Shown here in pieces: positions 1-7,799 of a DNA stretch of 18,082 bases. This DNA comes from Thiobacillus sp. (GTDB lineage: Bacteria; Pseudomonadota; Gammaproteobacteria; Burkholderiales; Thiobacillaceae): assembly GCA_024710445.1 (NCBI GenBank), contig JANJUT010000228.1, positions 1 through 18,082 of the forward strand, read 5' to 3'. Positions within the stretch are counted from its first letter, which is position 1; every line of letters starts with the position of its first letter. The notes under the pieces were generated by a model. It was not told the origin of the DNA. It saw nothing but the letters and a program-made list of their open reading frames with translations, and made no database searches. The position numbers and the translations under genes were made by a program.

Positions 1-187
1 CTTCCAGCCGCGCCTGTAATTCAGTCAGATAGTCCGCGTGCTCCCGATTGCTGGCCAGGTCTTCCCGCACTCCCCCCTGCCTGAGGACGAGTTCCTCCAC
101 CTGCCGCATCTTGGCGAGCAGCGTCTGGATCTGTTCCAGGCTTTTTTCCAGGTTGTCTTGCGACTGGTTTTCGAGGGCGTCGGTCAT
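1..187 (-). CDS. mgtE: Probable magnesium transporter MgtE, N-terminal fragment (cut by window edge)
   Basis: The reading frame starts with ATG at 187 and runs open to the window edge, giving the first 62 residues (MTDALENQSQDNLEKSLEQI and onward). The segment is acidic and helical, with 'LLAKMRQVEELVLRQ' at about residues 23-37 and 'LTELQARLE' at the edge. This matches my recollection of the N-terminal part of betaproteobacterial MgtE, where an 'EELV..RQ' helix leads into an 'L.ARL..LHPADIA' stretch of the cytoplasmic N domain. MgtE is an inner-membrane Mg2+ channel gated by its cytoplasmic N and CBS domains. The transmembrane part, which would settle the call, lies outside the window. No strong Shine-Dalgarno is visible upstream. 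It follows mtgA on the same strand with a 76-base gap. Confidence 0.6.
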   Translation of the reverse strand, partial: MTDALENQSQDNLEKSLEQIQTLLAKMRQVEELVLRQGGVREDLASNREHADYLTELQARLE

Positions 188-218
188 GGGCGGGTAGTGA
201 AAAGGCCCCGCGATTGTA

Positions 219-242
219 ACGCGCTATGCCTTGAGAGCGCGT
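219..242. repeat. Short inverted repeat between mtgA and mgtE
   Basis: ACGCGCT (219-225) is perfectly complementary to AGCGCGT (236-242) across a 10-base loop. It lies just downstream of the mtgA stop on the minus strand. No T-run follows on either strand, so it is not a classical intrinsic terminator. It could be a weak mRNA 3' structure or chance. Confidence 0.35.
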
Positions 243-263
243 GGGTTGCGCATGAGTGTTGCC

Positions 264-965
264 TTAACGCGGCACCTTCGCATAGCCCATATATCGCTGA
301 ATCACCGCCACTCGCCTTTGATACGCCCGCGAACTGCGGTGGTTTTCATACCAGCGTGGATTGGGCACCATGGCGGCCATGCGGGCGGCCTGGTTGCGGT
401 TGAGGTTGGCGGCCGAGGTTTTGTAGTAGCGCCGGGCGGCGGCTTCGGCGCCGTAGATGCCGTTGCCCCATTCGATCACGTTCAGATACACCTCGAGGAT
501 ACGGCGCTTGCTCCAGGTGGCTTCGATCATCAGGGTGATGATGGCTTCCTGGCCTTTGCGGATGAAGCTGCGATCGCCGGACAGGAACAGGTTCTTGGCG
601 AGCTGCTGGCTGATGGTGGAGCCGCCGGCAACGAGTTTGCCTTTTTTCAGGTTCTTTTTGACTGCGGTCTGGATGCCCTCGACATCAAAGCCTTCGTGCG
701 TCAGAAACTTGCCGTCCTCGGCAGCGACGATAGCGCGCTTGAGGTTGATCGATATGCGGTCGTACGGCACCCATTTGTGGCGCAATTCGGCATCGGGCTT
801 TTTTTCCTGCTGGCGTTCCAGACCGGCGGCCATGAAGGCGGTCGACTTGGGGTTGTGATCGATCCACCAGAGCACGTGGGCGAAGATCCATACCTGATAT
901 AGCAACACCAGCACAACAGCTGCCGCAACGGTTTTGCCCAACCAACCCAAGACAGTGCGCATCAT
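264..965 (-). CDS. mtgA: Monofunctional biosynthetic peptidoglycan transglycosylase
   Basis: This 233-aa protein polymerises lipid II into glycan strands without a transpeptidase domain, and is anchored in the inner membrane. An N-terminal membrane helix spans about residues 12-35. The GT51 fold follows: '[12 protein letters not shown]' at 83-94 carries the catalytic Glu83, '[16 protein letters not shown]' lies at 114-129, and '[20 protein letters not shown]' at 153-172. Length fits MtgA (about 230-245 aa). Many homologues have EDAKF or EDARF, so the Gly after ED is a mild variation. The ATG at 965 overlaps the aroE stop by 4 bases (ATGA), so the two genes are probably translationally coupled in an aroE-mtgA operon; this pairing is common in betaproteobacteria. 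A second ATG lies directly after the first (962). Confidence 0.95.
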   Translation of the reverse strand: MMRTVLGWLGKTVAAAVVLVLLYQVWIFAHVLWWIDHNPKSTAFMAAGLERQQEKKPDAELRHKWVPYDRISINLKRAIVAAEDGKFLTHEGFDVEGIQTAVKKNLKKGKLVAGGSTISQQLAKNLFLSGDRSFIRKGQEAIITLMIEATWSKRRILEVYLNVIEWGNGIYGAEAAARRYYKTSAANLNRNQAARMAAMVPNPRWYENHRSSRAYQRRVAVIQRYMGYAKVPR

Positions 966-1759
966 GTTCGGAGTGCCGCGATGACAGCCGTCGTATCGGG
1001 CCGCACGCCACGCCAGACGAAGAATGCTTCTGCGGCTTGCTCAACCAGCATGCCGAGGCCGTCGGACGTGGCAGCGCCGTGGGTGCGCGCAAAACTGAGA
1101 AAGGGCGTGTCGCGTCCGTACATCATGTCGTAGGCAAGCGTGTCGGCGGTGAAGAGCGTGGGTGACAGGGGCGGCAGTTCGCCGGCGAGACTGGCGGCGG
1201 TGGCGTTGATGACGATATCGAACGGTGTATCGGCCGCTTCGAAGCTGCATGCGGTGACGCCGTTGCCAAACAGTTCGGCCAGTTCCTGTGCACGGCTGAC
1301 CGTGCGGTTGGCAATGACGAGTGCGGTGGGCTGCTGTTCGAGCAGCGGTTCGATCACGCCACGTGCCGCGCCGCCGGCGCCGAGCAGCAGAATGCGCTTG
1401 CCATCCAGATGACAATTCAGGTTGCGTGTGAGGTCGGCGACCAGACCGGCGCCATCGGTGTTGTCGCCCACGATTCCCGAATCATCGAAGCTCAGCGTGT
1501 TGACCGCTCCGGCGCGTTGGGCACGTGGACTCAGGCGCTTGGCCAGTTTGTAGGCTTCTTCCTTGAACGGCACCGTGACGTTGGCGCCGCGCCCACCCGC
1601 TGCAATGAATTGCACCACGCTGTCGGCAAAGCCGTCGAGCGGCGCGAGGATGGCTTCATACGTCATGTCCTGCCCGGTCTGGCGGGCAAACGTGGCATGG
1701 ATCTGCGGGGATTTGGAATGGGCAATCGGGTGCCCGAATACGGCGTAACGGTCGGTCAT
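962..1759 (-). CDS. aroE: Shikimate dehydrogenase (NADP+)
   Basis: This 265-aa enzyme reduces 3-dehydroshikimate to shikimate in the pathway to chorismate and the aromatic amino acids. The shikimate-binding SKS is at 15-17, 'NVTVPFK' at 60-66 holds catalytic Lys66, and 'NTDGAG' at 100-105 holds catalytic Asp102. The Rossmann motif 'GAGGAARG' is at 127-134, followed by the NADP-specific 'NRT' at 151-153, with '[11 protein letters not shown]' near the C-terminus. All key residues are present and the length is normal. The ATG at 1759 aligns with the family N-terminus ([18 protein letters not shown]). It is followed by mtgA with a 4-base overlap. A terminator for the rhodanese gene lies upstream, so aroE probably has its own promoter; I see only a possible -10 (TAGAAT on the minus strand, around 1785). 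Confidence 0.97.
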   Translation of the reverse strand: MTDRYAVFGHPIAHSKSPQIHATFARQTGQDMTYEAILAPLDGFADSVVQFIAAGGRGANVTVPFKEEAYKLAKRLSPRAQRAGAVNTLSFDDSGIVGDNTDGAGLVADLTRNLNCHLDGKRILLLGAGGAARGVIEPLLEQQPTALVIANRTVSRAQELAELFGNGVTACSFEAADTPFDIVINATAASLAGELPPLSPTLFTADTLAYDMMYGRDTPFLSFARTHGAATSDGLGMLVEQAAEAFFVWRGVRPDTTAVIAALRT

Positions 1760-1812
1760 GGATAAGCGCTCGGAATCGGGCGAATTCTAACCGAGGCTTG
1801 GCGTGTGCCATG

Positions 1813-1835
1813 AAAAAAGCCGTGGAGGCCACGGT
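1813..1835 (-). terminator. Intrinsic terminator of the rhodanese gene
   Basis: On the minus strand CCGTGG-CCT-CCACGG forms a 6-bp, 3-base-loop hairpin directly followed by CTTTTTT. It starts about 34 bases past the rhodanese stop codon and lies ahead of aroE, which separates the two transcription units. Confidence 0.85.
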
Positions 1836-1868
1836 GATGGAAACCGGTTACATGGAGCGGTGGAACAA

Positions 1869-2324
1869 TCAGTTCTGTGACCAGGGCAGGCCGCGCTGTT
1901 TCCAGCCGTTAAGTTCGTTGCGGTGTCCGGTGGCCTTGTTGAGATCGCCTTCGATGCCTTCCAGCACGTTGTAGCAACTGCCACGTCCAGCGTCGGAACA
2001 GGCGGTGGCGGCCCGGTGCGAGCGTGGACCGCTGCGGCAGATAAAAATCAGCAGCGATTCAGGATCGGTCGCCTGGGCAAGCTGGGCGAGGAAATGTGGA
2101 TTGGGCACCCATCCCGGCCACGATTGCCACTCAACGTGCACGGCATCCGGGAGGGTGCCATTGAGTTCGAGTTCGGCGCGTGAACGTACGTCGATCAGCC
2201 GTGTTCCCGGTGCGATTTGCAGTAATTCATAGGCTTCGTGCGGCAACAGTGCACCGGCATACGGCCAGGACTGGGTCTGACTGCGAGTGTGGGCGATGTC
2301 GAGCAGTTCGGTGATACGGCCCAT
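1869..2324 (-). CDS. Single-domain rhodanese-like sulfurtransferase
   Basis: This 151-aa protein has one rhodanese domain. 'LIDVRSRAEL' at about 43-52 is the conserved second-strand motif, and the active-site loop 'CRSGPRS' at 96-102 carries the persulfide-forming Cys96. The C-terminal 'NVLEGIEGDLN' and 'GWKQRGLPW' fit a family I know from betaproteobacteria. It likely carries sulfane sulfur or handles reactive sulfur in the cytoplasm, with no signal peptide; the acceptor is unknown. I chose the ATG at 2324 because AAAGGGAG lies just upstream at good spacing. An upstream start at 2405 would lie beyond the promoter and within an NtrC site. It is transcribed divergently from glnA and ends in a clear terminator, so it is probably monocistronic. 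Confidence 0.88.
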   Translation of the reverse strand: MGRITELLDIAHTRSQTQSWPYAGALLPHEAYELLQIAPGTRLIDVRSRAELELNGTLPDAVHVEWQSWPGWVPNPHFLAQLAQATDPESLLIFICRSGPRSHRAATACSDAGRGSCYNVLEGIEGDLNKATGHRNELNGWKQRGLPWSQN

Positions 2325-2348
2325 GTGGACTCCCTTTAACGTTGATTC

Positions 2349-2377
2349 AGTATACGAAACTCGTTGCCCGATGCCAA
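2349..2377 (-). promoter_or_regulatory. Sigma-70-type promoter for the rhodanese gene
   Basis: On the minus strand TTGGCA (2377-2372), 17 bases, then TATACT (2354-2349). Each hexamer differs from consensus at one position, with ideal spacing. The predicted start of transcription is near 2342, about 18 bases before the ATG. The -35 lies 2 bases from the distal NtrC site at 2380-2396. Confidence 0.7.
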
Positions 2378-2379
2378 TG

Positions 2380-2396
2380 TGCACCAAAATAGTGCA
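2380..2396 (+). promoter_or_regulatory. NtrC-binding site 1 (distal glnA enhancer)
   Basis: TGCACCAAAATAGTGCA is a 17-base dyad matching the NtrC consensus (TGCACCA-N3-TGGTGCA) at all but one defined position. Its centre (2388) lies about 139-140 bases before the predicted sigma-54 start of glnA. Confidence 0.85.
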
Positions 2397-2410
2397 TCCG
2401 TTCATTCGGG

Positions 2411-2427
2411 GGCATCAAATTGGTGCC
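2411..2427 (+). promoter_or_regulatory. NtrC-binding site 2 (proximal glnA enhancer)
   Basis: GGCATCAAATTGGTGCC matches the NtrC dyad except for the outermost bases and one inner base. Its centre (2419) is 31 bases, about three helical turns, from site 1, so two NtrC dimers would bind on the same face. It sits about 108 bases upstream of the predicted glnA start. Confidence 0.8.
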
Positions 2428-2501
2428 ATATACAAATCCGGTACCGCACTATCGCCCGCAACAAGCCTTGTGGCACAATGCTCGAGGCTCGATATCTTGC
2501 A

Positions 2502-2517
2502 TGGCACGGTTGCTGCT
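2502..2517 (+). promoter_or_regulatory. Sigma-54 promoter of glnA
   Basis: TGGCACGGTTGCTGCT matches the -24/-12 consensus TGGCAC-N5-TTGCW at all but one position. The invariant GG (2503-2504) and GC (2515-2516) are separated by exactly 10 bases. Predicted transcription start is about 2527-2528, leaving an ~80-base leader before glnA. Two NtrC sites lie upstream, and the regulator genes ntrB/ntrC are downstream in this window. Confidence 0.85.
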
Positions 2518-2608
2518 AACAGCACTGGTGTGGCTTTATTCATGTGCCCAACTCGTGCAATACACAGCGTCGTAAATTCATTCCATTTCTAGTTTGAGGA
2601 GATTCAGC

Positions 2609-4018
2609 ATGGCCGTGGCCGATGTAATCAAGATGATTAAGGACGACGAAATCAAGTTCGTCGATCTGCGCTTTACCGATACCCGCGGCAAGGAACAGCA
2701 TGTGTCGATTCCTTCCCGCATTGTGGACGAGGACTGGTTCGAAGACGGCCACCCGTTTGATGGTTCGTCGATTGCCGGCTGGAAGGGCATTCAGGCGTCC
2801 GACATGCTGCTGAAGGCGGATCCCGATTCGGCCTGGCTGGACCCCTTCTTTGATGAGCCCACCCTGATCCTGACCTGTGACGTGATCGAGCCGTCCGATG
2901 GCAAGGGTTACGAGCGTGATCCGCGTTCGGTGGCTCACCGCGCTGAAGCCTACCTGAAGTCGACCGGTATTGCCGATACCGCTTACTTCGGTCCCGAGCC
3001 CGAGTTTTTCATTTTCGATTCCATCACATGGCACGACAATATGTCGGGCTGCGGCGTGAAGATCAATTCCGAAGAAGCCTCCTGGTCGTCGGCCGAGAAG
3101 TTCGAGAACGGCAACACCGGCCACCGTCCCGGCGTCAAGGGCGGCTATTTCCCCGTGCCCCCGGTCGACAGCCTGCAGGACATCCGTGCCGCCATGGTGA
3201 TGGCGCTGGAAGAAGCCGGTATCCCGGTTGAAGTGTTCCACCACGAAGTGGCCACCGCCGGCCAGTGCGAAATCGGTACCCAGTTCAGCACCCTGACCAA
3301 GCGCGCCGACTGGACCCAGACCCTGAAGTACATTGTGCAGAACGTTGCCCATGCTTACGGCAAGACGGCGACCTTCATGCCCAAGCCCATTGTTGGCGAC
3401 AACGGTTCCGGCATGCACGTCCACATGTCGCTGTGGAAAGACGGCAAGAACCTGTTCGCAGGCAATGGTTACGCAGGTCTGTCCGAGTTGTGTCTGTATT
3501 ACATCGGCGGCGTGATCAAGCATGCCAAGGCACTGAACGCGATCACCAATCCGTCGACCAATTCCTACAAGCGTCTGGTTCCCGGCTTTGAGGCTCCCGT
3601 GATGCTGGCCTACTCGGCTCGTAACCGCTCGGCTTCGATCCGTATCCCGATCGCTGCCAGCGAAAAGGCACGTCGTGTCGAGACCCGTTTCCCGGATCCC
3701 ACCGCTAACCCCTATCTGTGCTTTGCAGCGCTGATGATGGCGGGTCTGGACGGCATCCAGAACAAGATTCACCCCGGCGATCCGTCGGACAAGGACTTGT
3801 ATGACCTGCCGCCGGAAGAGGACGCAAAAGTGCCGAAGGTCTGCCACAGCCTGGAAATGGCGCTGGAAGAACTCGACAAGGATCGCGAGTTCCTGACCCG
3901 CGGTGGCGTGTTCACCAACGACATGATCGACGCCTACATCGAGCTGAAAATGCAGGATGTCACCAAGTTCCGCATGACCACGCATCCGGTCGAGTTCGCG
4001 ATGTACTACTCGCTGTAA
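2609..4018 (+). CDS. glnA: Glutamine synthetase, type I
   Basis: This 469-aa enzyme makes glutamine from glutamate, ammonia and ATP as a cytoplasmic dodecamer. Motifs seen: 'DGSSIAGW' at 51-58, 'FGPEPEFF' at 127-134 (metal-binding Glu), '[12 protein letters not shown]' at 263-274, the flap 'VPGFEAPV' at 324-331 and 'NRSASIRIP' at 339-347. '[11 protein letters not shown]' carries Tyr398, the adenylylation site of the GSI-beta class, so activity should be under GlnE control. I chose the ATG at 2609, preceded by GAGGAG at 8 bases, because it gives the family N-terminus 'MAVADV'; an upstream ATG at 2594 lies before this Shine-Dalgarno. Transcription is likely from the NtrC-activated sigma-54 promoter upstream, and a strong terminator follows. 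Confidence 0.99.
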   Translation: MAVADVIKMIKDDEIKFVDLRFTDTRGKEQHVSIPSRIVDEDWFEDGHPFDGSSIAGWKGIQASDMLLKADPDSAWLDPFFDEPTLILTCDVIEPSDGKGYERDPRSVAHRAEAYLKSTGIADTAYFGPEPEFFIFDSITWHDNMSGCGVKINSEEASWSSAEKFENGNTGHRPGVKGGYFPVPPVDSLQDIRAAMVMALEEAGIPVEVFHHEVATAGQCEIGTQFSTLTKRADWTQTLKYIVQNVAHAYGKTATFMPKPIVGDNGSGMHVHMSLWKDGKNLFAGNGYAGLSELCLYYIGGVIKHAKALNAITNPSTNSYKRLVPGFEAPVMLAYSARNRSASIRIPIAASEKARRVETRFPDPTANPYLCFAALMMAGLDGIQNKIHPGDPSDKDLYDLPPEEDAKVPKVCHSLEMALEELDKDREFLTRGGVFTNDMIDAYIELKMQDVTKFRMTTHPVEFAMYYSL

Positions 4019-4037
4019 TCGCATCATTCGGACTGAG

Positions 4038-4066
4038 AAGGGGGCAGCTTCGGCTGTCCCTTTTTT
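4038..4066 (+). terminator. Intrinsic terminator of glnA
   Basis: An 11-bp stem (with two G-T wobbles) closed by a stable TTCG tetraloop (4049-4052) is followed by TTTTTT (4061-4066). It starts about 20 bases after the glnA stop and should separate glnA from the downstream genes. Confidence 0.93.
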
Positions 4067-4154
4067 ATTGGTGTCCCCGGGTATGATCGGTTGCCGGGGG
4101 TTCAAGAACGACGGCTTTTGGCCGTTATAGTGGCGTACGCTACATTTAAAACTT

Positions 4155-4625
4155 ATGCAAACCGTCCGCTTCTCCCTTTTGATGTGCCTGATTCTGGCCG
4201 CTCCTGCACAGGCTGAAATCTATAAGTATGTCGATGAGAACGGCCAGGTGACGTTTACCGACGTCTACAGGAAGGGCGCCAAGCGCATCGATTTGCCAGG
4301 TGCCCCAACGTCTCTTTCGAGTGGCAGCAAAGCACCCAGGCGGGCATCGTATAACCCCAGCCCGATGGACTTTCCGCGTATCGATGCCGGCACGCAAAAG
4401 CGTCGTGACGATGTGCGGCGACAGGTGCTGCAGGATGAAATTGCTGGTGAGCGCCGCAATGCCGATGAAGCGCGCCGTCAGTTGGCTTTGGGTGAACGCC
4501 TGCAGCCCGGTGAACGTAACACCGACTCAACTTACCTGAATCGCGTCAAGAAACTGCAGGCCACGGTGCAGCAGCATGATCAGAATGTCTCGTCAATCCA
4601 GCGCGAACTGGCCAATCTGAAATAA
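4155..4625 (+). CDS. DUF4124 domain-containing exported protein
   Basis: This 156-aa protein opens with a clear Sec signal peptide: a hydrophobic stretch 'FSLLMCLILAAPAQA' at 6-20, with cleavage expected after 'AQA'. The mature start 'EIYKYVDENGQVTFTD' is the hallmark of DUF4124, a short beta-rich envelope module of unknown function. The C-terminal half (about 80-156) is highly charged and probably coiled coil. In betaproteobacteria a DUF4124 gene often lies between glnA and ntrB, as here, but a role in nitrogen control has not been shown to my knowledge. There is no strong Shine-Dalgarno; a -10-like TATAGT is at 4126-4131 without a convincing -35. It may share a transcript with ntrB/ntrC through the repeat region downstream. 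Confidence 0.85.
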   Translation: MQTVRFSLLMCLILAAPAQAEIYKYVDENGQVTFTDVYRKGAKRIDLPGAPTSLSSGSKAPRRASYNPSPMDFPRIDAGTQKRRDDVRRQVLQDEIAGERRNADEARRQLALGERLQPGERNTDSTYLNRVKKLQATVQQHDQNVSSIQRELANLK

Positions 4626-4659
4626 GCGGTTAAATCGGCGACCAGCCTGCAAGAACCTC

Positions 4660-4832
4660 GCTCCACCCGCAAGGGGTAGGCCGTGGTTGTCCCCGTAAAG
4701 GGGAGGCCGCGGTTGTAAAGCCAACAAGTTGGCAACAACCCCGCACTAAAACCGCTAAAGCGGTAACAACCACGCTCCACTCGCAGGAAGTAGGCCGTGG
4801 TTGTAAAGAAGCTAAAGCTTCAACAACCACGC
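4660..4832. repeat. Array of palindromic repeats with conserved outer and variable inner arms
   Basis: Three adjacent palindromes share the outer pair GTTGT / ACAAC and an internal AAA / A bulge, but each has a different self-complementary inner arm. They are GCCAAC/GTTGGC (4721-4734), ACCGC/GCGGT around TAAA (4752-4765) and GAAGC/GCTTC around TAAA (4809-4822). The last one is complete: CGTGGTTGT (4797-4805) pairs with ACAACCACG (4824-4832). A 32-base direct repeat (4660-4691 and 4774-4805) matches at 28 of 32 positions. Within it a small stem changes from ACC..GGT to ACT..AGT, a compensatory change. CCCC-GTAAA-GGGG at 4692-4704 is a further stem. There is no coding sequence here and no T-run. 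It is probably a REP-like non-autonomous element or an mRNA structure between the DUF4124 gene and ntrB. Confidence 0.75.
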
Positions 4833-4862
4833 TCTGGCACAATCAGTGCTTCTATTGGATGC

Positions 4863-5918
4863 ATGAGCATGGTGTCTTCTACCCCCACTGATTTTCTCGG
4901 CCTCGACTGTTTATCCACGGGTGTAATGGTATTGGATGCGGACAATCGTATCCACTACGTGAATCCGGCGGCTGAGACCTTGCTCGGCATGTCTGGTGCA
5001 TTGCTGATTGGGAATGCGGCTGAACAATCGTTTGAACACAGCCTGGAACTCCTGCAAGCCGTACAAACGGCACGTAGCGAGCAGGAAACCGTAATTGAAT
5101 ATGAAATTGATGTCTCGGTGAGCGGGCATCTTCCTGTTCGGGTTGGATGCAGTGTTTCTCCACTGGATAAGCAGCCGGGCGCGGTGTTGATTGAAATGCG
5201 TGCAGTCGATCCGCATTTACGCATCGCCCGGCTGGAACAAACGCGCTTGCAGCAGGAAGCCAACCGTGAACTGTTGCGCAACCTGGCGCACGAAATCAAG
5301 AATCCGCTGGGTGGCATTCGTGGTGCGGCACAGTTGCTGGAGCACGAGTTGCCGCGTGAATCCTTGCGTGAATACACGCAGGTCATCATCAAGGAATCCG
5401 ATCGTCTGCAGTCCCTGATGGAGCGCTTGCTGACGCCTCACCGTACGCCCCATTTTGGTGCGGTAAATATCCATGAGGTTCTGGAGCGTGTGCGCAGCCT
5501 GATTCTGGCCGAAACGCCAGGTGTGGCGCTCCGTCGTGATTATGATCTCAGCCTGCCGGAAATCCGGGCTGACGCGGAGCAACTGATTCAATCCACGCTC
5601 AATATTGCGCGCAACGCAGTGCAGGCAATGCACGGTAACGGTGAGATTGTTTTCAGAACGCGGGTGGCGCGACAGATCACGCTTGAAAGTCGTCGCTACC
5701 GCCTGGGTATGCGCGTCGAGATTATCGACAACGGCCCGGGCGTTCCAGACGATATTCGCGAGCAGATTTTCTACCCGCTGGTGTCCGGCCGTGAAGGGGG
5801 CAGTGGTTTGGGGCTGGCCGTGGCGCAAACGCTGGTGGCACAAAACCATGGCACCATCGAATGCGAGAGTCGCCCCGGCCATACTGTTTTTTCGATTTTT
5901 CTTCCACTTACCGTCTGA
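4863..5918 (+). CDS. ntrB: Nitrogen regulation sensor histidine kinase/phosphatase NtrB
   Basis: This cytoplasmic kinase phosphorylates NtrC when nitrogen is scarce and dephosphorylates it with PII when nitrogen is plentiful. The ~351-aa protein has an N-terminal PAS domain (about 10-120). A dimerisation/H-box follows, 'NLAHEIKNPLGGIRGAAQLL' with phospho-accepting His143. The HATPase has the N-box 'NIARNAVQAM', G1 'IDNGPGVPDD' and G2 'GREGGSGLGLAVA'. There is no membrane segment, as expected for NtrB. The start is uncertain: ATG 4863 or ATG 4869, the latter better spaced from GGA at 4857-4859. A start at 4797 would run through the palindrome array and is unlikely. ntrC begins 5 bases after its stop. 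Confidence 0.95.
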   Translation: MSMVSSTPTDFLGLDCLSTGVMVLDADNRIHYVNPAAETLLGMSGALLIGNAAEQSFEHSLELLQAVQTARSEQETVIEYEIDVSVSGHLPVRVGCSVSPLDKQPGAVLIEMRAVDPHLRIARLEQTRLQQEANRELLRNLAHEIKNPLGGIRGAAQLLEHELPRESLREYTQVIIKESDRLQSLMERLLTPHRTPHFGAVNIHEVLERVRSLILAETPGVALRRDYDLSLPEIRADAEQLIQSTLNIARNAVQAMHGNGEIVFRTRVARQITLESRRYRLGMRVEIIDNGPGVPDDIREQIFYPLVSGREGGSGLGLAVAQTLVAQNHGTIECESRPGHTVFSIFLPLTV

Positions 5919-5923
5919 AACTT

Positions 5924-7339
5924 ATGCCCACATCAAATTGTGTCTGGATTATCGACGACGACCGTTCCATTCGCTGGGTGCTCGAGAAAGCCTTGCTGCG
6001 TGAAGATATTCCGTGCATGACCTTCAATTCGGGAACGGATGCGTTGCGTGAACTGGAGCGTAGCGAACCCAGCGCGGTGTTGTCGGATATCCGCATGCCG
6101 GGAGTGAGCGGGCTGGAATTGTTGCAGTCGTTGAAAGAACGCTTACCCAAGGTGCCGGTCATCATCATGACGGCGTATTCCGATCTGGATAGCGCGGTGG
6201 CGGCCTTTCAGGGGGGCGCATTCGAATATTTGCCCAAGCCGTTTGATGTCGACCAGGCGCTTGAACTGGTGCGCCGGGCGCTGGCGGAAAACGCCAGCCG
6301 CGATGTGCCGGCCATGAGCGATGCACCGGTGCCGGAAATTCTCGGACAGGCACCGGCGATGCAGGAAGTGTTTCGCGCCATCGGCCGCTTGTCGCAATCG
6401 CACGCCACGGTGTTGATCACCGGTGAGTCGGGCAGTGGCAAGGAACTGGTTGCGCGCGCCTTGCACCGGCACAGCCCGCGTGCAACCGGGCCGTTCATTG
6501 CACTCAATACTGCGGCCATTCCCAAGGATTTGCTGGAGTCCGAACTTTTCGGTCATGAGCGCGGCGCCTTCACCGGTGCTGCCGCACAACGGCGTGGGCG
6601 CTTCGAGCAGGCAGATGGCGGCACGCTGTTCCTGGATGAAATCGGCGACATGCCGGCTGAACTGCAAACCCGTCTGTTACGCGTATTGTCCGACGGCCAG
6701 TTTTATCGGGTGGGCGGGCATACGCCGATGAAGGTCAATGTGCGGGTGATTGCGGCCACGCACCAGGATCTGGAGGAGCGGGTACACGAAAACATGTTCC
6801 GTGAAGACCTGTTTCATCGGCTGAACGTGATTCGTTTGCGCCTGCCTGCGCTGCGCGAGCGGCGCGAGGATATTCCCTTGCTGGTGCGGCATTTCATGCA
6901 GAAAAGTGCGCGCGAACTGGGGATGGATGCCAAGGGTGTGTCGGATTCTGCACTCAAGACACTGGTCAATCTGCCATGGAGCGGCAACGTGCGCCAGCTG
7001 GAAAATGTCTGTCACTATCTGACGGTCATGGCACCCGGCCAGGTGGTTGAAGTGGGGGATTTGCCGACCGATTTGATGCAGGGGACCGTCGTGCAGGCGG
7101 GGGGGGACTGGTTACAGGCATTGGCAGCCGAGGCCAGCGCCCGTCTGGCGCGTGGGGATGCAGCGATCCTGGGTGAACTGACCCAGGACTATGAAAAAAC
7201 CTTGATCGAGGTGGCGTTGCGTCATACCGGCGGGCGGCGTATTGAAGCATCCCACTTGCTGGGATGGGGAAGGAATACCTTGACGCGCAAGATCCATGAA
7301 CTGGGTATGGATGATGACGAACCGGCTGATTCGGCATGA
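5924..7339 (+). CDS. ntrC: Nitrogen regulation response regulator NtrC (sigma-54 activator)
   Basis: This 471-aa activator is phosphorylated by NtrB and drives sigma-54 promoters. Its receiver domain (about 5-120) has the acidic pocket 'IIDDD' and phospho-acceptor Asp55 in 'LSDIRMPG'. The AAA+ domain has Walker A 'GESGSGKE' at 167-174, the sigma-54-contacting loop 'GAFTGA' at 214-219, and '[13 protein letters not shown]' as Walker B. A C-terminal Fis-type helix-turn-helix ends in '[18 protein letters not shown]'. I chose ATG 5924 because it gives the family N-terminus and lies 5 bases past the ntrB stop; the longer upstream frame overlaps ntrB. Its probable targets here are the two NtrC sites ahead of glnA. 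A bidirectional terminator follows. Confidence 0.98.
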   Translation: MPTSNCVWIIDDDRSIRWVLEKALLREDIPCMTFNSGTDALRELERSEPSAVLSDIRMPGVSGLELLQSLKERLPKVPVIIMTAYSDLDSAVAAFQGGAFEYLPKPFDVDQALELVRRALAENASRDVPAMSDAPVPEILGQAPAMQEVFRAIGRLSQSHATVLITGESGSGKELVARALHRHSPRATGPFIALNTAAIPKDLLESELFGHERGAFTGAAAQRRGRFEQADGGTLFLDEIGDMPAELQTRLLRVLSDGQFYRVGGHTPMKVNVRVIAATHQDLEERVHENMFREDLFHRLNVIRLRLPALRERREDIPLLVRHFMQKSARELGMDAKGVSDSALKTLVNLPWSGNVRQLENVCHYLTVMAPGQVVEVGDLPTDLMQGTVVQAGGDWLQALAAEASARLARGDAAILGELTQDYEKTLIEVALRHTGGRRIEASHLLGWGRNTLTRKIHELGMDDDEPADSA

Positions 7340-7364
7340 TGTGAGCGTGATGTCACTACACAGT

Positions 7365-7391
7365 AAAAAGCCGACATGAAGTCGGCTTTTT
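7365..7391. terminator. Bidirectional intrinsic terminator between ntrC and grxD
   Basis: AAAAAGCCGAC-ATGAA-GTCGGCTTTTT is an 11-bp perfect palindrome (6 GC-rich pairs plus the A/T tails). It has a T-run on both strands, so it ends ntrC rightward and grxD leftward. Confidence 0.93.
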
Positions 7392-7410
7392 ATTGCAGGC
7401 ATGACGAGAG

Positions 7411-7731
7411 TCAGGCTGCCTGGGATTCTTCCAGCAGCTTCTGCATTTCGCCTTTCTGATACATCTCAATCATGATGTCAGAACCGCCGATCAACTCGCC
7501 CTTGATGTAGAGCTGTGGGAAGGTCGGCCAGTTGGCGTAGTGTTTCAGGTTCTCAAAAATTTCCGGATCGGCCAGCACGTTCACGGCCAGAAAATCCTTC
7601 ACGCCACACGCCTGCAGTACCTGAGCCGCACGCGATGAAAAGCCGCACTGCGGAAATTGGGGTGTGCCCTTCATGTACAGCACGATGTTATTGGTGGTGA
7701 CTTGGTCACGTATGCGATCGAGTGGGGTCAT
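7411..7731 (-). CDS. grxD: Monothiol glutaredoxin, Grx4/GrxD type
   Basis: This 106-aa protein has the class II monothiol glutaredoxin active site 'CGFS' at 29-32, preceded by 'YMKGTP' with the glutathione-binding Lys21. 'WPTFPQLYIKGELIGGSDI' follows near the middle. Such proteins bind a glutathione-ligated [2Fe-2S] cluster with BolA partners and take part in Fe-S delivery. I chose the ATG at 7731, with AGGAG about 7 bases upstream; the same frame stays open far upstream but that part overlaps the neighbouring gene and has no homology. In betaproteobacteria grxD usually directly follows hemA-prfA-prmC. Here four or five extra genes intervene, and grxD has its own promoter overlapping the upstream stop codon. 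Confidence 0.97.
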   Translation of the reverse strand: MTPLDRIRDQVTTNNIVLYMKGTPQFPQCGFSSRAAQVLQACGVKDFLAVNVLADPEIFENLKHYANWPTFPQLYIKGELIGGSDIMIEMYQKGEMQKLLEESQAA

Positions 7732-7771
7732 AGCGGGCTCCTGAAAAAATACCTGAGTAGGACAGTCGGGT

Positions 7772-7799
7772 ATTGTACGCGTGACGTGATCGGCGTCAA
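7772..7799 (-). promoter_or_regulatory. Sigma-70-type promoter for grxD
   Basis: On the minus strand TTGACG (7799-7794), 16 bases, then TACAAT (7777-7772). Each hexamer has one mismatch. It overlaps the stop codon of the nucleotidyltransferase gene and predicts a start near 7765, giving a short leader before the ATG at 7731. Confidence 0.7.

Noticed and set aside
231..902. A 223-codon plus-strand frame opposite mtgA
   Set aside because: mtgA has all its GT51 motifs; the opposing frame is a shadow.
2325..2405. Longer N-terminus of the rhodanese from 2405
   Set aside because: It would cross the promoter and an NtrC site, while ATG 2324 has a strong Shine-Dalgarno and matches the family start.
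2471..2486. First TGGCAC ahead of glnA as a second sigma-54 promoter
   Set aside because: No GC at the required 10-base distance from the GG; the element at 2502-2517 fits far better.
2540..4105. A 521-codon open frame antisense to glnA
   Set aside because: It mirrors the codon structure of glnA, which is certain. The antisense frame has no recognisable domain; it is a GC-driven shadow.
4660..4832. CRISPR array suggested by the 32-base direct repeat and the Cas6-like gene elsewhere
   Set aside because: Only two imperfect direct copies, with 82 bases between them filled by palindromes rather than a spacer of repeat-like length. It does not have the regular repeat-spacer pattern.
4797..4862. 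Upstream ATG of ntrB at 4797
   Set aside because: Translation would start inside the last palindrome and add residues with no family match. The PAS domain begins after 4863.
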